DNA of 64,000 nt from CAYXSX01 sp964493095 (lineage in GTDB: Bacteria; Pseudomonadota; Alphaproteobacteria; Micavibrionales; Micavibrionaceae): contig CAZBNG010000003.1 in assembly GCA_964493095.1 (NCBI GenBank), forward strand, positions 1-64,000. The letters run 5' to 3'. Positions 25,193 to 34,612 of this stretch are shown one piece after another (the first letter of the stretch is position 1; the number at the start of each line of letters is the position of its first letter). The position numbers and the translations under genes are program-made. The notes under the pieces are model-generated. The model did not search any database. It was not told where the DNA came from and worked only from the letters and a program-made list of their open reading frames with translations.

Positions 25193-25771
25193 TCAGGCCT
25201 TCATCTTGGTGGCCGTATCGATCAACTGATCAACTACCCCATGAAGCATGCTGCGTTTTTTCTCATCAGAGATATCGCCTTCTTCATCAAACGCTTTGTC
25301 CGCGGCCGAAAGCGCCAATTGCCTGGGCACCACCATCACGCCGATATTTTGCAAAAGCTGACGGAATACAGGAAGCACGCGAATACCGCCGAGTGCGCCT
25401 TCCGAAGCAGCGCTAATGGCCGCCACCTTGCCACTATAGGCAATCATGGGCTTTTCGCCCTCTTCATGTTTGCGGGAACACCAGTCGACAACGTTTTTCA
25501 GCAGCGGCGGGAACATGGAATTGTATTCCGGTGTGGCGATGAAATATCCATCCTGCTGCGCCATCAAAAGTTTCAGGCGTCTTGCATGTTCGGGCATACC
25601 TTCCGCCGCCTCCAGGTCTTCATCCATGATGGGCATCGGGTAATCGATAAGATCAATAAATGTCGCGTCCGCACCCTTGGAAAGCGCATAATTATACGCA
25701 GATTTCGCAAGGCTCATATTATACGAACCCCGACGCTTGCTTCCGGCAAAAAATAAAAGTTTAACGCCCAT
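25193..25771 (-). CDS. NADPH-dependent FMN reductase family protein
   Basis: Flavodoxin-like flavin or quinone reductase, 192 aa. The FMN phosphate loop is AGSKRRGSYNMSLA (residues about 9-22); the isoalloxazine-side motif is TPEYNSMFPPLLKNVVDWCS, typical of the NADPH_FMN_red group. KVAAISAASEGALGG completes the fold. The substrate is not assignable (FMN, quinone, chromate or azo compound). Convergent with tadA. Confidence 0.88.
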   Translation of the reverse strand: MGVKLLFFAGSKRRGSYNMSLAKSAYNYALSKGADATFIDLIDYPMPIMDEDLEAAEGMPEHARRLKLLMAQQDGYFIATPEYNSMFPPLLKNVVDWCSRKHEEGEKPMIAYSGKVAAISAASEGALGGIRVLPVFRQLLQNIGVMVVPRQLALSAADKAFDEEGDISDEKKRSMLHGVVDQLIDTATKMKA

Positions 25772-25796
25772 AACCGTCTCCTTGTGCAGACTTAAA

Positions 25797-27095
25797 TCAG
25801 GCCGCTTCCTCTTCCGACTTTAGCGCGCGCCAAGCAATATCGCGGCGGCAAAAGCCATCGGGCCAGTCAATTTTATCAACCGCTTCATACGCTTTTGCGC
25901 GGGCATCAGCGACCGTTCTTCCCACTGCGCTAACGCCTAAAACGCGCCCGCCGATACTCAAGAGATCGCCGTTTTCACCGCGTTTCGTGCCTGCATGAAA
26001 CACCACAGCATCCTTCACTTTTCCGGCTTCTTCCGTCCCTTTGATCACCGTATTTTTCTTATAGGAACCGGGGTAACCGTTTGCGGCCATCACAACACAC
26101 AGCGCCGTTTCATCACTCCATGTCACCTTACCCATGATATCGGCAAGACGGCCATGCGCGCCCGCATTAAGAATTTCCAGCAGATCGGCTTTCAGGCGAA
26201 GCATCATCGGCTGGCACTCCGGGTCGCCGAAACGCACGTTATATTCAATCAGGAACGGCTCTCCGCGTACGATCATCAGCCCCGCATACAAAACCCCGGT
26301 AAAGGGTGCCCCTTCCGCCGCCATGGCATCAATGGTCGGCTTGATAATCCGGTGCAGGATTTTTTCCTCCAATTCGGCATCAATCAGGTGCGCGGGCGAA
26401 TACGCGCCCATACCCCCGGTATTTGGTCCTTCATCACCATCAAAGGCGCGTTTGTGATCCTGCGCGGAAGTCAGCGGCAACATGGTCTTGCCATCCGCCA
26501 GCGCAAAATAGCTCAGCTCTTCGCCATCCATAAATTCCTCAATCACAACCTGCGCACCCGCCGTACCAAATGCTTCACCGGAGAGCATATCGCGCACTGC
26601 CTCTATCGCTTCCTGCACCGTCTGCGCAATAATCACGCCCTTACCCGCGGCAAGGCCGTCCGCTTTCACAACGATGGGCGCGCCCGTTTCCTCGATAAAT
26701 TGCTTTGCTTTATCCAGATCGGAAAAGCGTCCGTAACGCGCGGTGGGAATATCGTATTTCGCGCACAAGTCTTTCATAAACCCCTTGGAGCCCTCAAGCT
26801 GCGCCGCCGCGGCGCTTGGTCCGAACACGGCGATACCCGCCTCGTGCAAACGATCGGCCAGCCCCGCAACCAGCGGCCCCTCCGGCCCTACAACAACCAG
26901 ATCGACTTTTTTATCTTTAGCGAGTTTTACCAGCCCGTCTATGTCATCAACGCTTACATCGATACAGGCAGTGCAGTTTTCCGTGATCCCGGCATTGCCC
27001 GGTGCAACGTACAACTCTTCGCAGTCTTTCGAACGCGACAACGCCCAGGCCAGCGCATGTTCACGGCCGCCGGAACCAACCAGTAATACTTTCAT
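25797..27095 (-). CDS. purD: Phosphoribosylamine--glycine ligase
   Basis: Second step of purine synthesis: ATP-dependent joining of glycine to phosphoribosylamine. ATP-grasp enzyme, 432 aa. Marks are MKVLLVGSGGREHALAWAL at the N-terminus, PLVAGLADRL, the ATP-grasp segment APIVVKADGLAAGKGVIIA, the loop AQDHKRAFDGDEGPNTGGMG, and the metal ligands in YNVRFGDPECQ. Last gene of the putA-methyltransferase-purD unit, three bases after the methyltransferase stop. Confidence 0.97.
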   Translation of the reverse strand: MKVLLVGSGGREHALAWALSRSKDCEELYVAPGNAGITENCTACIDVSVDDIDGLVKLAKDKKVDLVVVGPEGPLVAGLADRLHEAGIAVFGPSAAAAQLEGSKGFMKDLCAKYDIPTARYGRFSDLDKAKQFIEETGAPIVVKADGLAAGKGVIIAQTVQEAIEAVRDMLSGEAFGTAGAQVVIEEFMDGEELSYFALADGKTMLPLTSAQDHKRAFDGDEGPNTGGMGAYSPAHLIDAELEEKILHRIIKPTIDAMAAEGAPFTGVLYAGLMIVRGEPFLIEYNVRFGDPECQPMMLRLKADLLEILNAGAHGRLADIMGKVTWSDETALCVVMAANGYPGSYKKNTVIKGTEEAGKVKDAVVFHAGTKRGENGDLLSIGGRVLGVSAVGRTVADARAKAYEAVDKIDWPDGFCRRDIAWRALKSEEEAA

Positions 27096-27098
27096 ATT

Positions 27099-27857
27099 CT
27101 ACCTTTCCAATATCAAAATTTCCAAATCGACCAGTTCTTTGAACATGCCCTCGGGATTAGTATTTTCCAAGGCCACTCTGATTTCATTTTCAAAATCATT
27201 CCATAATTTTCCAAGAACCTTCTTATTGCACCATGACAAAGACATGTGCAAGCCAATGATCTGATCAACTGACCACGATCTTGTTAACGGAATACAGTGA
27301 CGTTCGTATGTTTGAAATGAAGATTGGATTATATCATTTTCAAACCCATCGTTGCTATATTCTACTTCCGAAAGCTCCAATCCTGCCCGTTTCACAGCAA
27401 TCCGATAAACAATATTAAGCCATTCATTTTCTTTGCACCCTTCGCGAATTGGATCACTAATAATTGCCACAATCGAACCTTTGAGTAATGCTGCATATAA
27501 CTTTTCCAAAATCAGCTTTTTGTCTGTCCAATGAAAACTTCGGCCCATAGTAACAAGCTTGTATTCTGCGGATGTAAAGTCAAAATCTTCGGCCCTACTG
27601 ATCAATGTGCTTACTTTATACTCAGAACACTTAGAATTTAGCAGCGCAATCATGGCAGAATCATTATCAACCCCCATTACAGAAAAACCGCGTTGGGCCA
27701 GCGGTAAAGCAAGCTGACCGGTGCCGCAGCCCAGATCAAGAACATGATCATTTTCCAGCAAAGAAGTTCGTAAAATTAGAAAATCAAACAGAGATTCAGG
27801 ATAACCGGGACGGTACTGATCATAAAAGATGGCAAGACCTTCAAAATCCGTGCCCAT
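27099..27857 (-). CDS. Class I SAM-dependent methyltransferase of unknown substrate
   Basis: 252 aa. Motif I is HVLDLGCGTGQLALPLA (about residues 38-54), the acidic loop is GVDNDS, and the post-motif is MGRSFHWTDKK, as in UbiE/type-11 methyltransferases. The substrate domain is not recognisable. The gene is clearly richer in A/T than putA and purD on either side, and it sits exactly between them with gaps of six and three bases. That suggests later acquisition into the operon. GAGAGA precedes the ATG. Confidence 0.85.
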   Translation of the reverse strand: MGTDFEGLAIFYDQYRPGYPESLFDFLILRTSLLENDHVLDLGCGTGQLALPLAQRGFSVMGVDNDSAMIALLNSKCSEYKVSTLISRAEDFDFTSAEYKLVTMGRSFHWTDKKLILEKLYAALLKGSIVAIISDPIREGCKENEWLNIVYRIAVKRAGLELSEVEYSNDGFENDIIQSSFQTYERHCIPLTRSWSVDQIIGLHMSLSWCNKKVLGKLWNDFENEIRVALENTNPEGMFKELVDLEILILER

Positions 27858-27863
27858 TATCTC

Positions 27864-30860
27864 TCACTCTCCAAGAGAAACAAGCGTAGCATTCCCGCCC
27901 GCCGCCGTTGTGTCAATACTTACGACCTTTTCGGTGGCAAAAGCATACAGGTAATGCGGCCCGCCCGCCTTAGGCCCGGTGCCGGAAAGCCCGCGCCCGC
28001 CAAAGGGCTGCACCCCGACAACCGCGCCGATCGTGGAGCGGTTCACATAGGCGTTGCCCACCTTGATGCGCTCCAGCACATAATTAATAAAATCGTCAAT
28101 CCGGCTGTGAATGCCAAAGGTCAGGCCGTAACCGCTGGCATTGATTTCGTCCAGAACGCGGTCGATATTTTTTGCCTTGTACCGCACCACGTGCAGGACA
28201 GGGCCAAAATGCTCCTGCGTAAGCTTTTTCATCGATGAAATTTCAAACACGCAAGGCGCGATATAATGCCCCTGCTTTTTTAAACCAGCAGGAATTTCAA
28301 CCTCGGCTATAAACTTCCCAATCCTGCTTAGCTCCTTGCGATGTTTCTGCAAGGCGCTCAAAGCCGCCTTATCAATCACCGGACCTACATCCGTGGAGAG
28401 CAGTGCAGGATCGCCGATGCGCAGCTCCGCCATCGCCCCTTTAAGCATCTCTAGAATTTTATCCGCCGTGTCATCTTGAAGGTATAAAACACGCAGCGCG
28501 GAACAGCGCTGGCCCGCGGAGCCGAAAGCGGAAGCAATCACATCATCCACCACCTGTTCAGGCAAGGAGGAGGAATCAACGATCATCGCGTTTTGCCCGC
28601 CCGTCTCGGCAATCAAAGGCACAATGGGACCATCCTTTTTCGCCAGCGCCCGGTGAATGTGTTGTGCCGCCATGGTGGAGCCGGTAAAGGCCACGCCCGC
28701 CACCTTCGAATGCGCGACTATTCTCGCGCCGACTTTTCCATCCCCCACAAGCACCTGCACCGCACCTTTGGGAATCCCGGCTTTGTGCATAAGCTCTAAG
28801 GCCTTCAGGGCAATGCGCGGGGTTTGTTCCGCCGGTTTAGCAATCACGCAATTACCCGCCATTAGGGCGGCGGTAACCTGCCCGGTAAAAATCGCCAGCG
28901 GGAAATTCCACGGGCTAATGCATACAAATATGCCGCGCGGCTCAAGATACAGGCGGTTGCTTTCCCCCGTTGCGCCCTGCATGAAAACACCTTCGGACAC
29001 AAAATTGCTGCGCCCGCGCGCAGCATAATAACGGCAAAAATCCACTGCCTCACGTACCTCGGCCAAAGCGTCCGGAATGGTCTTGCCCGCTTCCTGCACG
29101 CACAGCGCCATAAGCTGAGGTGTATTATCCTCAAGCAAATCGGCAAACTTCTCCAGCGCAGCAGCCCGGTATTCTGCTGGCGCAGCGCTCCATTCTTCAA
29201 ACGCATTATCCGCCGTGCTAAATGCTGTCTCTATATCGCGTACTGTAGCCACCGCCGGAGCATCAGGCATTTTAAACCTGTCCATTTCCTGCAGCAAACG
29301 CTCCACCGCCGGGGCATCGTTCAGGTCAATACCTTTCGAGTTGAGGCGATCCGGCCTGTAGATATCGCGCGGCAGGGGAATTTTCGGATGGCGTTTTGAC
29401 CCTGCTACCCGTACGGTAGCCACAGGATCGCGCGCCAGTTTCTCTACCGGAACGCATTCATCGAGCAGTTGATTCACGAACGAACTGTTCGCACCGTTTT
29501 CGAGCAAGCGGCGCACAAGATACGCCAGCAAATCCTTATGCGGCCCGACGGGAGCATAGATACTCACCCGCGCCCTGCTTTCCGTTAAAATATAATCGTA
29601 AAGCGTTTCACCCATGCCGTGCAGGCGCTGAAACTCAAAATCCGCCGCCGCTTCCTTCGCCATCGCCAGAATGGCCGATACAGTGTAGGCGTTATGCGTG
29701 GCAAGCATCGGGTAAATATAATCCCTGCTTTCAAACATCGCGTGCGCACAGGCAAGATAAGAAAGATCGGTATTTACCTTGCGGGTAAAAACCGGGTAGT
29801 CAGAAAACCCGGAAAGCTGGGCGTATTTGATTTCTCTGTCCCAGTAAGCGCCCTTCACAAGACGCATCTGCATCCGGCGGCGCGAAGATTTGCAACGCGC
29901 CTGCATATGCCGGATCAACGGGTGACAACGCTTCTGGTAAGCCTGCACCGCCATGCCGAAGCCTTCCCAGTCTTTAAATGCGCTATCCGTCAGCACGGAT
30001 TCAATGATCTTCAGGGATATCTCAAGGCGTTCGGATTCCTCCGCATCCACCGTCATGGCAACATCCTGGTCCCGCGCATGCGCAGCCAGCTCTTTAATAC
30101 GCCCGATCATTTCCGGCAGCATGGTATCGCTTTGCGCAAATTCATAACGTGGGTGCAACGCCGATAATTTCACCGAAATCCCGGCCCGCATCTCCGGCGT
30201 TCTATGCGCGTTTTTGCCGATATAGCTGATCGCATGGTAATAAGAATTAAAATAGGCCTGCGCATCAGCGGCGGTACGCGCGCCCTCACCCAGCATATCG
30301 TACGACAGGCGATAGCCCTTATCTTCAAAAGCAGCCGCGTTTGCAAAAGCCTCATCTATGTCCCGGCCCAGCACGAAATTCTGGCCCAGTATGCGCATCG
30401 CGGCAACCATCGCCTCGCGGATAACAGGCTCACCCAGCCTTGCCGCCACGCTTTCCAGCGTTTTGCGGGTAAGCAGAAGCCCTATGCCCGAAGCCTTGAC
30501 CAGCCAGTCTTTGGAACCGCCCGCCGCTTTCAGCCAGTTAGCCGCTTCCACCTTGTCGCGGATCAGCGCGTCGCGCGTCGCACTATCGGGAATGCGCAAT
30601 AGCGCCTCGGCAAGGCACATCAGGGCAATTCCCTCATCGGTGTTCAGCGCATACTGCTGCAGGAAGGATTCAAGTTCGCCGAGCTTACGCTTGGCGCTCC
30701 TGATTTTTTTGACCAGCGCCGCAGCATCGCTCCCCACCCTCCGTGAAAAAGACGAACTCCACGGCAGACTTTCCAAAAGCGCGTTCACACATGCGGTTTC
30801 GTCCCTGTATAAATAGGAGGAGAGGATATTGGCGGTTGTCTTTTTCATGCCCGCCATCAT
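27864..30860 (-). CDS. putA: Bifunctional proline dehydrogenase / glutamate-semialdehyde dehydrogenase
   Basis: Oxidises proline to glutamate in two steps. 998 aa, the short PutA type without the ribbon-helix-helix repressor domain. The FAD barrel (about residues 170-470) has LSYDMLGEGARTAADA, GISVKLSALHPRYE, RLVKGAYWDREIKYA, ATHNAYT and RVSIYAPVGPHKDLLAYLVR. The aldehyde dehydrogenase half (about 540-980) has SPWNFPLAIFTGQV, AFTGST, ETGGQNAMIVD and the catalytic Cys in GSAGQRCSALR. The start may be 30860, 30857 or 30848. The divergent xseA start is only about 11 bases away. Confidence 0.97.
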   Translation of the reverse strand: MMAGMKKTTANILSSYLYRDETACVNALLESLPWSSSFSRRVGSDAAALVKKIRSAKRKLGELESFLQQYALNTDEGIALMCLAEALLRIPDSATRDALIRDKVEAANWLKAAGGSKDWLVKASGIGLLLTRKTLESVAARLGEPVIREAMVAAMRILGQNFVLGRDIDEAFANAAAFEDKGYRLSYDMLGEGARTAADAQAYFNSYYHAISYIGKNAHRTPEMRAGISVKLSALHPRYEFAQSDTMLPEMIGRIKELAAHARDQDVAMTVDAEESERLEISLKIIESVLTDSAFKDWEGFGMAVQAYQKRCHPLIRHMQARCKSSRRRMQMRLVKGAYWDREIKYAQLSGFSDYPVFTRKVNTDLSYLACAHAMFESRDYIYPMLATHNAYTVSAILAMAKEAAADFEFQRLHGMGETLYDYILTESRARVSIYAPVGPHKDLLAYLVRRLLENGANSSFVNQLLDECVPVEKLARDPVATVRVAGSKRHPKIPLPRDIYRPDRLNSKGIDLNDAPAVERLLQEMDRFKMPDAPAVATVRDIETAFSTADNAFEEWSAAPAEYRAAALEKFADLLEDNTPQLMALCVQEAGKTIPDALAEVREAVDFCRYYAARGRSNFVSEGVFMQGATGESNRLYLEPRGIFVCISPWNFPLAIFTGQVTAALMAGNCVIAKPAEQTPRIALKALELMHKAGIPKGAVQVLVGDGKVGARIVAHSKVAGVAFTGSTMAAQHIHRALAKKDGPIVPLIAETGGQNAMIVDSSSLPEQVVDDVIASAFGSAGQRCSALRVLYLQDDTADKILEMLKGAMAELRIGDPALLSTDVGPVIDKAALSALQKHRKELSRIGKFIAEVEIPAGLKKQGHYIAPCVFEISSMKKLTQEHFGPVLHVVRYKAKNIDRVLDEINASGYGLTFGIHSRIDDFINYVLERIKVGNAYVNRSTIGAVVGVQPFGGRGLSGTGPKAGGPHYLYAFATEKVVSIDTTAAGGNATLVSLGE

Positions 30861-30871
30861 ATCATGAATTC

Positions 30872-32257
30872 ATGCTGGAAACAGATGCAATCAAAAGCAA
30901 TGTCCCCGAATTTAGCGTATCGGACCTCGCCTTTTCCCTGAAAAGAACGCTGGAGGAAAATTACGGCCATGTCCGCGTGCGCGGCGAGCTTTCCCGCGTC
31001 TCCATCGCCGCCTCGGGACATATGTACTCCTCGCTGAAGGATGATCAGGCGGTTATTGATGCGGTGTGCTGGAAAGGCACGATGAGCCGCCTTTCCATCA
31101 GGCCGGAAGAAGGACTGGAGGTTGTGTGCACGGGAAAAATCTCCTCCTACCCGGCCCGCTCGAACTACCAGTTGATCATTGAATCAATGGAACTGGCCGG
31201 TGAGGGCGCTCTTTTAAAAATGCTGGAAGAGCGCCGGAAAAAACTTGCCTCGGAAGGACTGTTCGCGCCCGAGAGAAAGCGCAAACTTCCGTTCCTGCCC
31301 CAAACCATCGGCGTTGTGACCTCTCCGACCGGCGCGGTGATCCGTGACATCCTGCACCGCCTTGCCGATCGTTTTCCGCGCGATGTGATACTCTGGCCCG
31401 TGCTTGTACAGGGTGAAGGGGCCGCCGCGCAGGTAACAAAAGCCATCGAAGGGTTTCAAACTATCCACGAGCACGGCCTGCCGCGCCCCGATGTGCTGAT
31501 TATCGCACGCGGGGGCGGTTCGCTCGAAGACCTGATGCCGTTTAACGAGGAAAGCGTAGTGCGCGCCGTCGCGGCCAGCACAATCCCGACAATCTCCGCC
31601 GTGGGGCATGAAACGGATACCACGTTGTGCGATTACGCGGCGGATTTGCGTGCCCCCACACCAACCGGGGCAGCGGAAATGGCCGTTCCCATCCGCAGCC
31701 AGCTTCGCGCGCAAGTTCTGGATAATGAAGGACGGCTGGTTGGCGCCATGAGCCGCATGCTGGGTGATTCCCGCCATAAGCTGGAATCCCTCGCCGCGCG
31801 TCTGGGAGACCCCTCCCGTCTTCTGGATATCAAAGCACAGCAGATCGATTATGCCGGACATAAACTAACCTCGGCATATTCAAACTATCTTACAGCGCGC
31901 CATACCCGTGCCCTGCAGCTCGGCGCGCGTCTACGTCATCCCTCCGCAATCCTAGAGCGGGCCGACACCCTGCTGAGACGCTGGGGCGAACAACTCATGG
32001 CTGCCGCACCCAAAATTACAAAAGACCCAGCCCAGAAAATCGAATATTACGGGCGCATGCTGGAGGCTTATTCCTTTAAAAACATCCTTGATCGCGGCTA
32101 TGTCGTGGTACGGGATGAACACGGCACCCCGCTTACCAACGCCGGAGAAACGAAAGACGGCCAGAACGTGCAGTTGCAGTTCAAAGACGATCGGCGCGTG
32201 GAAGCCGTCATCGGCAAAACCCAAAAACGTACCGGAACACAGGAAAGCCTGTTTTAA
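30872..32257 (+). CDS. xseA: Exodeoxyribonuclease VII large subunit
   Basis: Single-strand DNA exonuclease subunit. 461 aa from the ATG at 30872 (MLETDAIKSNVPEFSVSDLA). The N-terminal OB fold reads VRVRGELSRVSIAASGHMY; the catalytic core has GVVTSPTGAVIRDILHRLADR, IARGGGSLEDLMPFNEE and SAVGHETDTTLCDYAADLRAPTPTGAAE. The family ends as usual with a coiled-coil region and a short C-terminal domain (DRGYVVVRDEHG). The frame is open upstream into putA antisense sequence, which I rejected. The small subunit xseB is not in the window. Confidence 0.95.
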   Translation: MLETDAIKSNVPEFSVSDLAFSLKRTLEENYGHVRVRGELSRVSIAASGHMYSSLKDDQAVIDAVCWKGTMSRLSIRPEEGLEVVCTGKISSYPARSNYQLIIESMELAGEGALLKMLEERRKKLASEGLFAPERKRKLPFLPQTIGVVTSPTGAVIRDILHRLADRFPRDVILWPVLVQGEGAAAQVTKAIEGFQTIHEHGLPRPDVLIIARGGGSLEDLMPFNEESVVRAVAASTIPTISAVGHETDTTLCDYAADLRAPTPTGAAEMAVPIRSQLRAQVLDNEGRLVGAMSRMLGDSRHKLESLAARLGDPSRLLDIKAQQIDYAGHKLTSAYSNYLTARHTRALQLGARLRHPSAILERADTLLRRWGEQLMAAAPKITKDPAQKIEYYGRMLEAYSFKNILDRGYVVVRDEHGTPLTNAGETKDGQNVQLQFKDDRRVEAVIGKTQKRTGTQESLF

Positions 32258-32311
32258 ATACAGTACGAGAAGGCTATTCCCGCGCGCGGAAATTCTGCTA
32301 AAATAGCTTTT

Positions 32312-32830
32312 ATGCGCATTTCTTTAAAAGAATTGTCGGAAAAACTGGGGGTAGACCATGCTCTATCCCCATACGAAACTGCGCCCTGGTTTCATTACGA
32401 CGAGGAAAAGAAAACCACCTGCAGCGCCGAGGTGCGTATGGGTCCGGGGGGCGATGATCTGGAAGCGGAAATCCAGTTTTTGAAAGACGACGAAGAGGAA
32501 GAGGGCGGCACAGGCGCAGGGGGACGTGAGCAAATCATGCTGATGCGCGCTCATCCCGTAATCGACAACCAGTGGACGCCCCATTACCTGACTGTTAAAG
32601 GACAAAGCTACGTGAATGAAATCCATGACTGGGAAGGCAAGGGATGCGAGTTCTTCACCGCCTGCATCGCCGCGCTTCAGGCAGGAGAGCTCCCCGATAT
32701 AGACGCGCTGATCGAAAAACACCTGCAAGACGATGATTTCTGGGGCGGCGGTAAAAAAGGCAAGATCGGACGTAAATCTCCGAAAATCAGGCCGGAAAAC
32801 CTGCTCGGAATGAATAAACGCGGCATGTAG
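32312..32830 (+). CDS. Hypothetical acidic protein, 172 aa
   Basis: No family recognised. MRISLKELSEKLGVDHALSP is followed by a beta-rich segment (TTCSAEVRMGPGGDDLEAEI), an acidic low-complexity stretch (KDDEEEEGGTGAGG), a central region (HYLTVKGQSYVNEIHDWEGK) and a Gly/Lys-rich C-terminus (WGGGKKGKIGRKSPKIR). No secretion signal or membrane helix. It follows xseA by 54 bases on the same strand and is convergent with terD. Probably a cytoplasmic protein. Confidence 0.7.
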   Translation: MRISLKELSEKLGVDHALSPYETAPWFHYDEEKKTTCSAEVRMGPGGDDLEAEIQFLKDDEEEEGGTGAGGREQIMLMRAHPVIDNQWTPHYLTVKGQSYVNEIHDWEGKGCEFFTACIAALQAGELPDIDALIEKHLQDDDFWGGGKKGKIGRKSPKIRPENLLGMNKRGM

Positions 32831-32843
32831 CAAAATAAACGGG

Positions 32844-33491
32844 TTATTCCCCGTGCTGGACGATAACGCCCGCATTAGTGGCGATTTCCCCCAGCCCCTT
32901 TTCAAAAAATTCCATCTGCGGGCGGAAATGCCATTTTGGCCCTTCCCGGTCCAAATGCGCCACAACCACTGCCGTTTCCTCATGATCCGCAAGCTGTTCG
33001 GCCAACTTATAACGCAAAATCTCGTGGGAATTGGCGGCATTTACCAGCCGTATAAAGGCGTTTTTCACCATACCCAGATTCTGTTCACGCTCATATGCCT
33101 GGTAAATTGAAATCACAAAGGAAATACGCACGATATCAAAAGATACGCCGGTGAGATCAATGGAAATGGTCTCATCGTCGCCGTCGCCTGCGCCTGTGCG
33201 GTTATCGCCATTATGGGTTACGGCACCGCCGAAAGCCTGAAGATTATTGTAGAAGACGAAATGCTCATCCTCTTTCGTCATGCCGTTTTTATCGAGCAAA
33301 AAGCAACTGGCGTCCAGATCCATATCGTTACCGCTGGTATAGGCGTTCAGATCCCATCCTACTCCGATAACAACAGAGGTCATGGTCGGATCTTTGGCGG
33401 TGATGTCAATATCATCCCCCGGCCCGACGATATTGTCGGCCAGTTCTACTTCCTTGCCTTCAAACCTGGTATCAAAAAAATCATCTGACAT
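32844..33491 (-). CDS. terD: TerD-family protein
   Basis: Calcium-binding stress or tellurite-resistance protein, 215 aa. Core TerD segments are VVIGVGWDLNAYT, GNDMDLDASCFLLDKNG (calcium-site acidic cluster), HFVFYNNLQAFGGAVTHNGDNRTG, GDDETISIDLTGV and NAFIRLVNAANSHEILRYKL. The C-terminus WHFRPQMEFFEKGLGEIA is also typical. Shares its strand with the antiporter and the TerA-like gene, suggesting one functional group. Confidence 0.92.
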   Translation of the reverse strand: MSDDFFDTRFEGKEVELADNIVGPGDDIDITAKDPTMTSVVIGVGWDLNAYTSGNDMDLDASCFLLDKNGMTKEDEHFVFYNNLQAFGGAVTHNGDNRTGAGDGDDETISIDLTGVSFDIVRISFVISIYQAYEREQNLGMVKNAFIRLVNAANSHEILRYKLAEQLADHEETAVVVAHLDREGPKWHFRPQMEFFEKGLGEIATNAGVIVQHGE

Positions 33492-33547
33492 TGCTAAAAC
33501 CCTTCACAGCACATCGGTTCAAAGTCATTCTATCAGACTTCCGGCCC

Positions 33548-34531
33548 TCATGCGCCCATATAAATGGCATATATATAGACATTATAGACAACATATCCGA
33601 GGATAAACATGACCCCCACGGGACGGGCAATCTTCCTGAAAGCCAGTAAAATCAGCATCAGCAGGAAACTGACCGCTACCGTCACCCATATATCAAAATC
33701 AACCAGCTGCGCGGCAAAGGAGCCGGATGCTATCGGCTTAACGATAGAGGTTATGCCCATAATCACAAGAATATTGAATACGTTCGACCCGATAATATTG
33801 CCCAGGGCCATATCGCTGTGTCCCTTACGCACGGAAATTATGCAGGTTGAAAGCTCGGGAAGTGATGTACCCAGCGCAATAACGCTTAAAGCGATAACCG
33901 CATCAGGAACGCCGATATAGGCGGCACTGAATTTAGCGCCTTTTACGAGAAAATCCGCGCCCAGCGATACGCTGACAAGCCCGAGAGCCAACATTGCATA
34001 CGGCATGACCTTGTTTTTAAAATCCGGAACATTTGTGTCGTCTTCGGTTTCAATTTCGCCTTTGATGGCCATTCTGTACTGCAGAAACACGTACCCGGCC
34101 AAAAGTGCGACCATACCAATTCCTGCCATACGGCTTATTTCGCCGGAAAGCATAAGAACCATCAAAATAGCCGTAGCCACGATCATCATAATCAGGTCTT
34201 TAAAAATCCCGGGAGAAGATACGACAAGAGGCGCAAAAACAGCGGTAGCCCCCAGAACCATCAAAACATTGGCAATATTGGACCCCAAGACATTACCGAT
34301 CGCAATTCCCGGCGAACCGTCGAGATTAGCCATCACCGAAACCAGAAGCTCGGGAAGAGACGTGCCAAAAGCCACGATTGTAAATCCAACAATCAGGGAG
34401 GAAACGCCGAATTTTTTCGCAAGAAAAACGGCAGAGTCGACCGTCCAGTTTCCGCCTTTTATAAGAAGTACAAAACCCGCCACCATGGCGGCAACGGCAA
34501 GGAGGGGCGTATCGACTGTCAGGAAATGCAT
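33548..34531 (-). CDS. Calcium/cation antiporter (CaCA family, YrbG-like)
   Basis: 327 aa with ten or so transmembrane helices and two alpha-repeats. The first is GFTIVAFGTSLPELLVSVMA with GNVLGSNIANV; the second is ALSVIALGTSLPELSTCIIS with GNIIGSNVFNILVI. The two repeats carry the conserved acidic residues that bind the cation. Sodium/calcium exchange is the expected activity but the ion is not certain. Lying between terD and a terA-like gene, it may play the ion-transport role that TerC has in classical ter loci. Confidence 0.92.
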   Translation of the reverse strand: MHFLTVDTPLLAVAAMVAGFVLLIKGGNWTVDSAVFLAKKFGVSSLIVGFTIVAFGTSLPELLVSVMANLDGSPGIAIGNVLGSNIANVLMVLGATAVFAPLVVSSPGIFKDLIMMIVATAILMVLMLSGEISRMAGIGMVALLAGYVFLQYRMAIKGEIETEDDTNVPDFKNKVMPYAMLALGLVSVSLGADFLVKGAKFSAAYIGVPDAVIALSVIALGTSLPELSTCIISVRKGHSDMALGNIIGSNVFNILVIMGITSIVKPIASGSFAAQLVDFDIWVTVAVSFLLMLILLAFRKIARPVGVMFILGYVVYNVYIYAIYMGA

Positions 34532-34612
34532 GATTTTTACTTTTGTGATTGTGAATCAGGTTCAGGCGCCAGTCTACTGGTTTTTCAAAAAAACGCCAGT
34601 GGCCAGCTCACC

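Noticed and set aside
25995..27086. 363-codon open frame on the plus strand
   Set aside because: Antisense to purD, whose motifs are unambiguous.
30743..30871. Upstream extension of XseA
   Set aside because: Antisense to putA; the family N-terminus begins at 30872.
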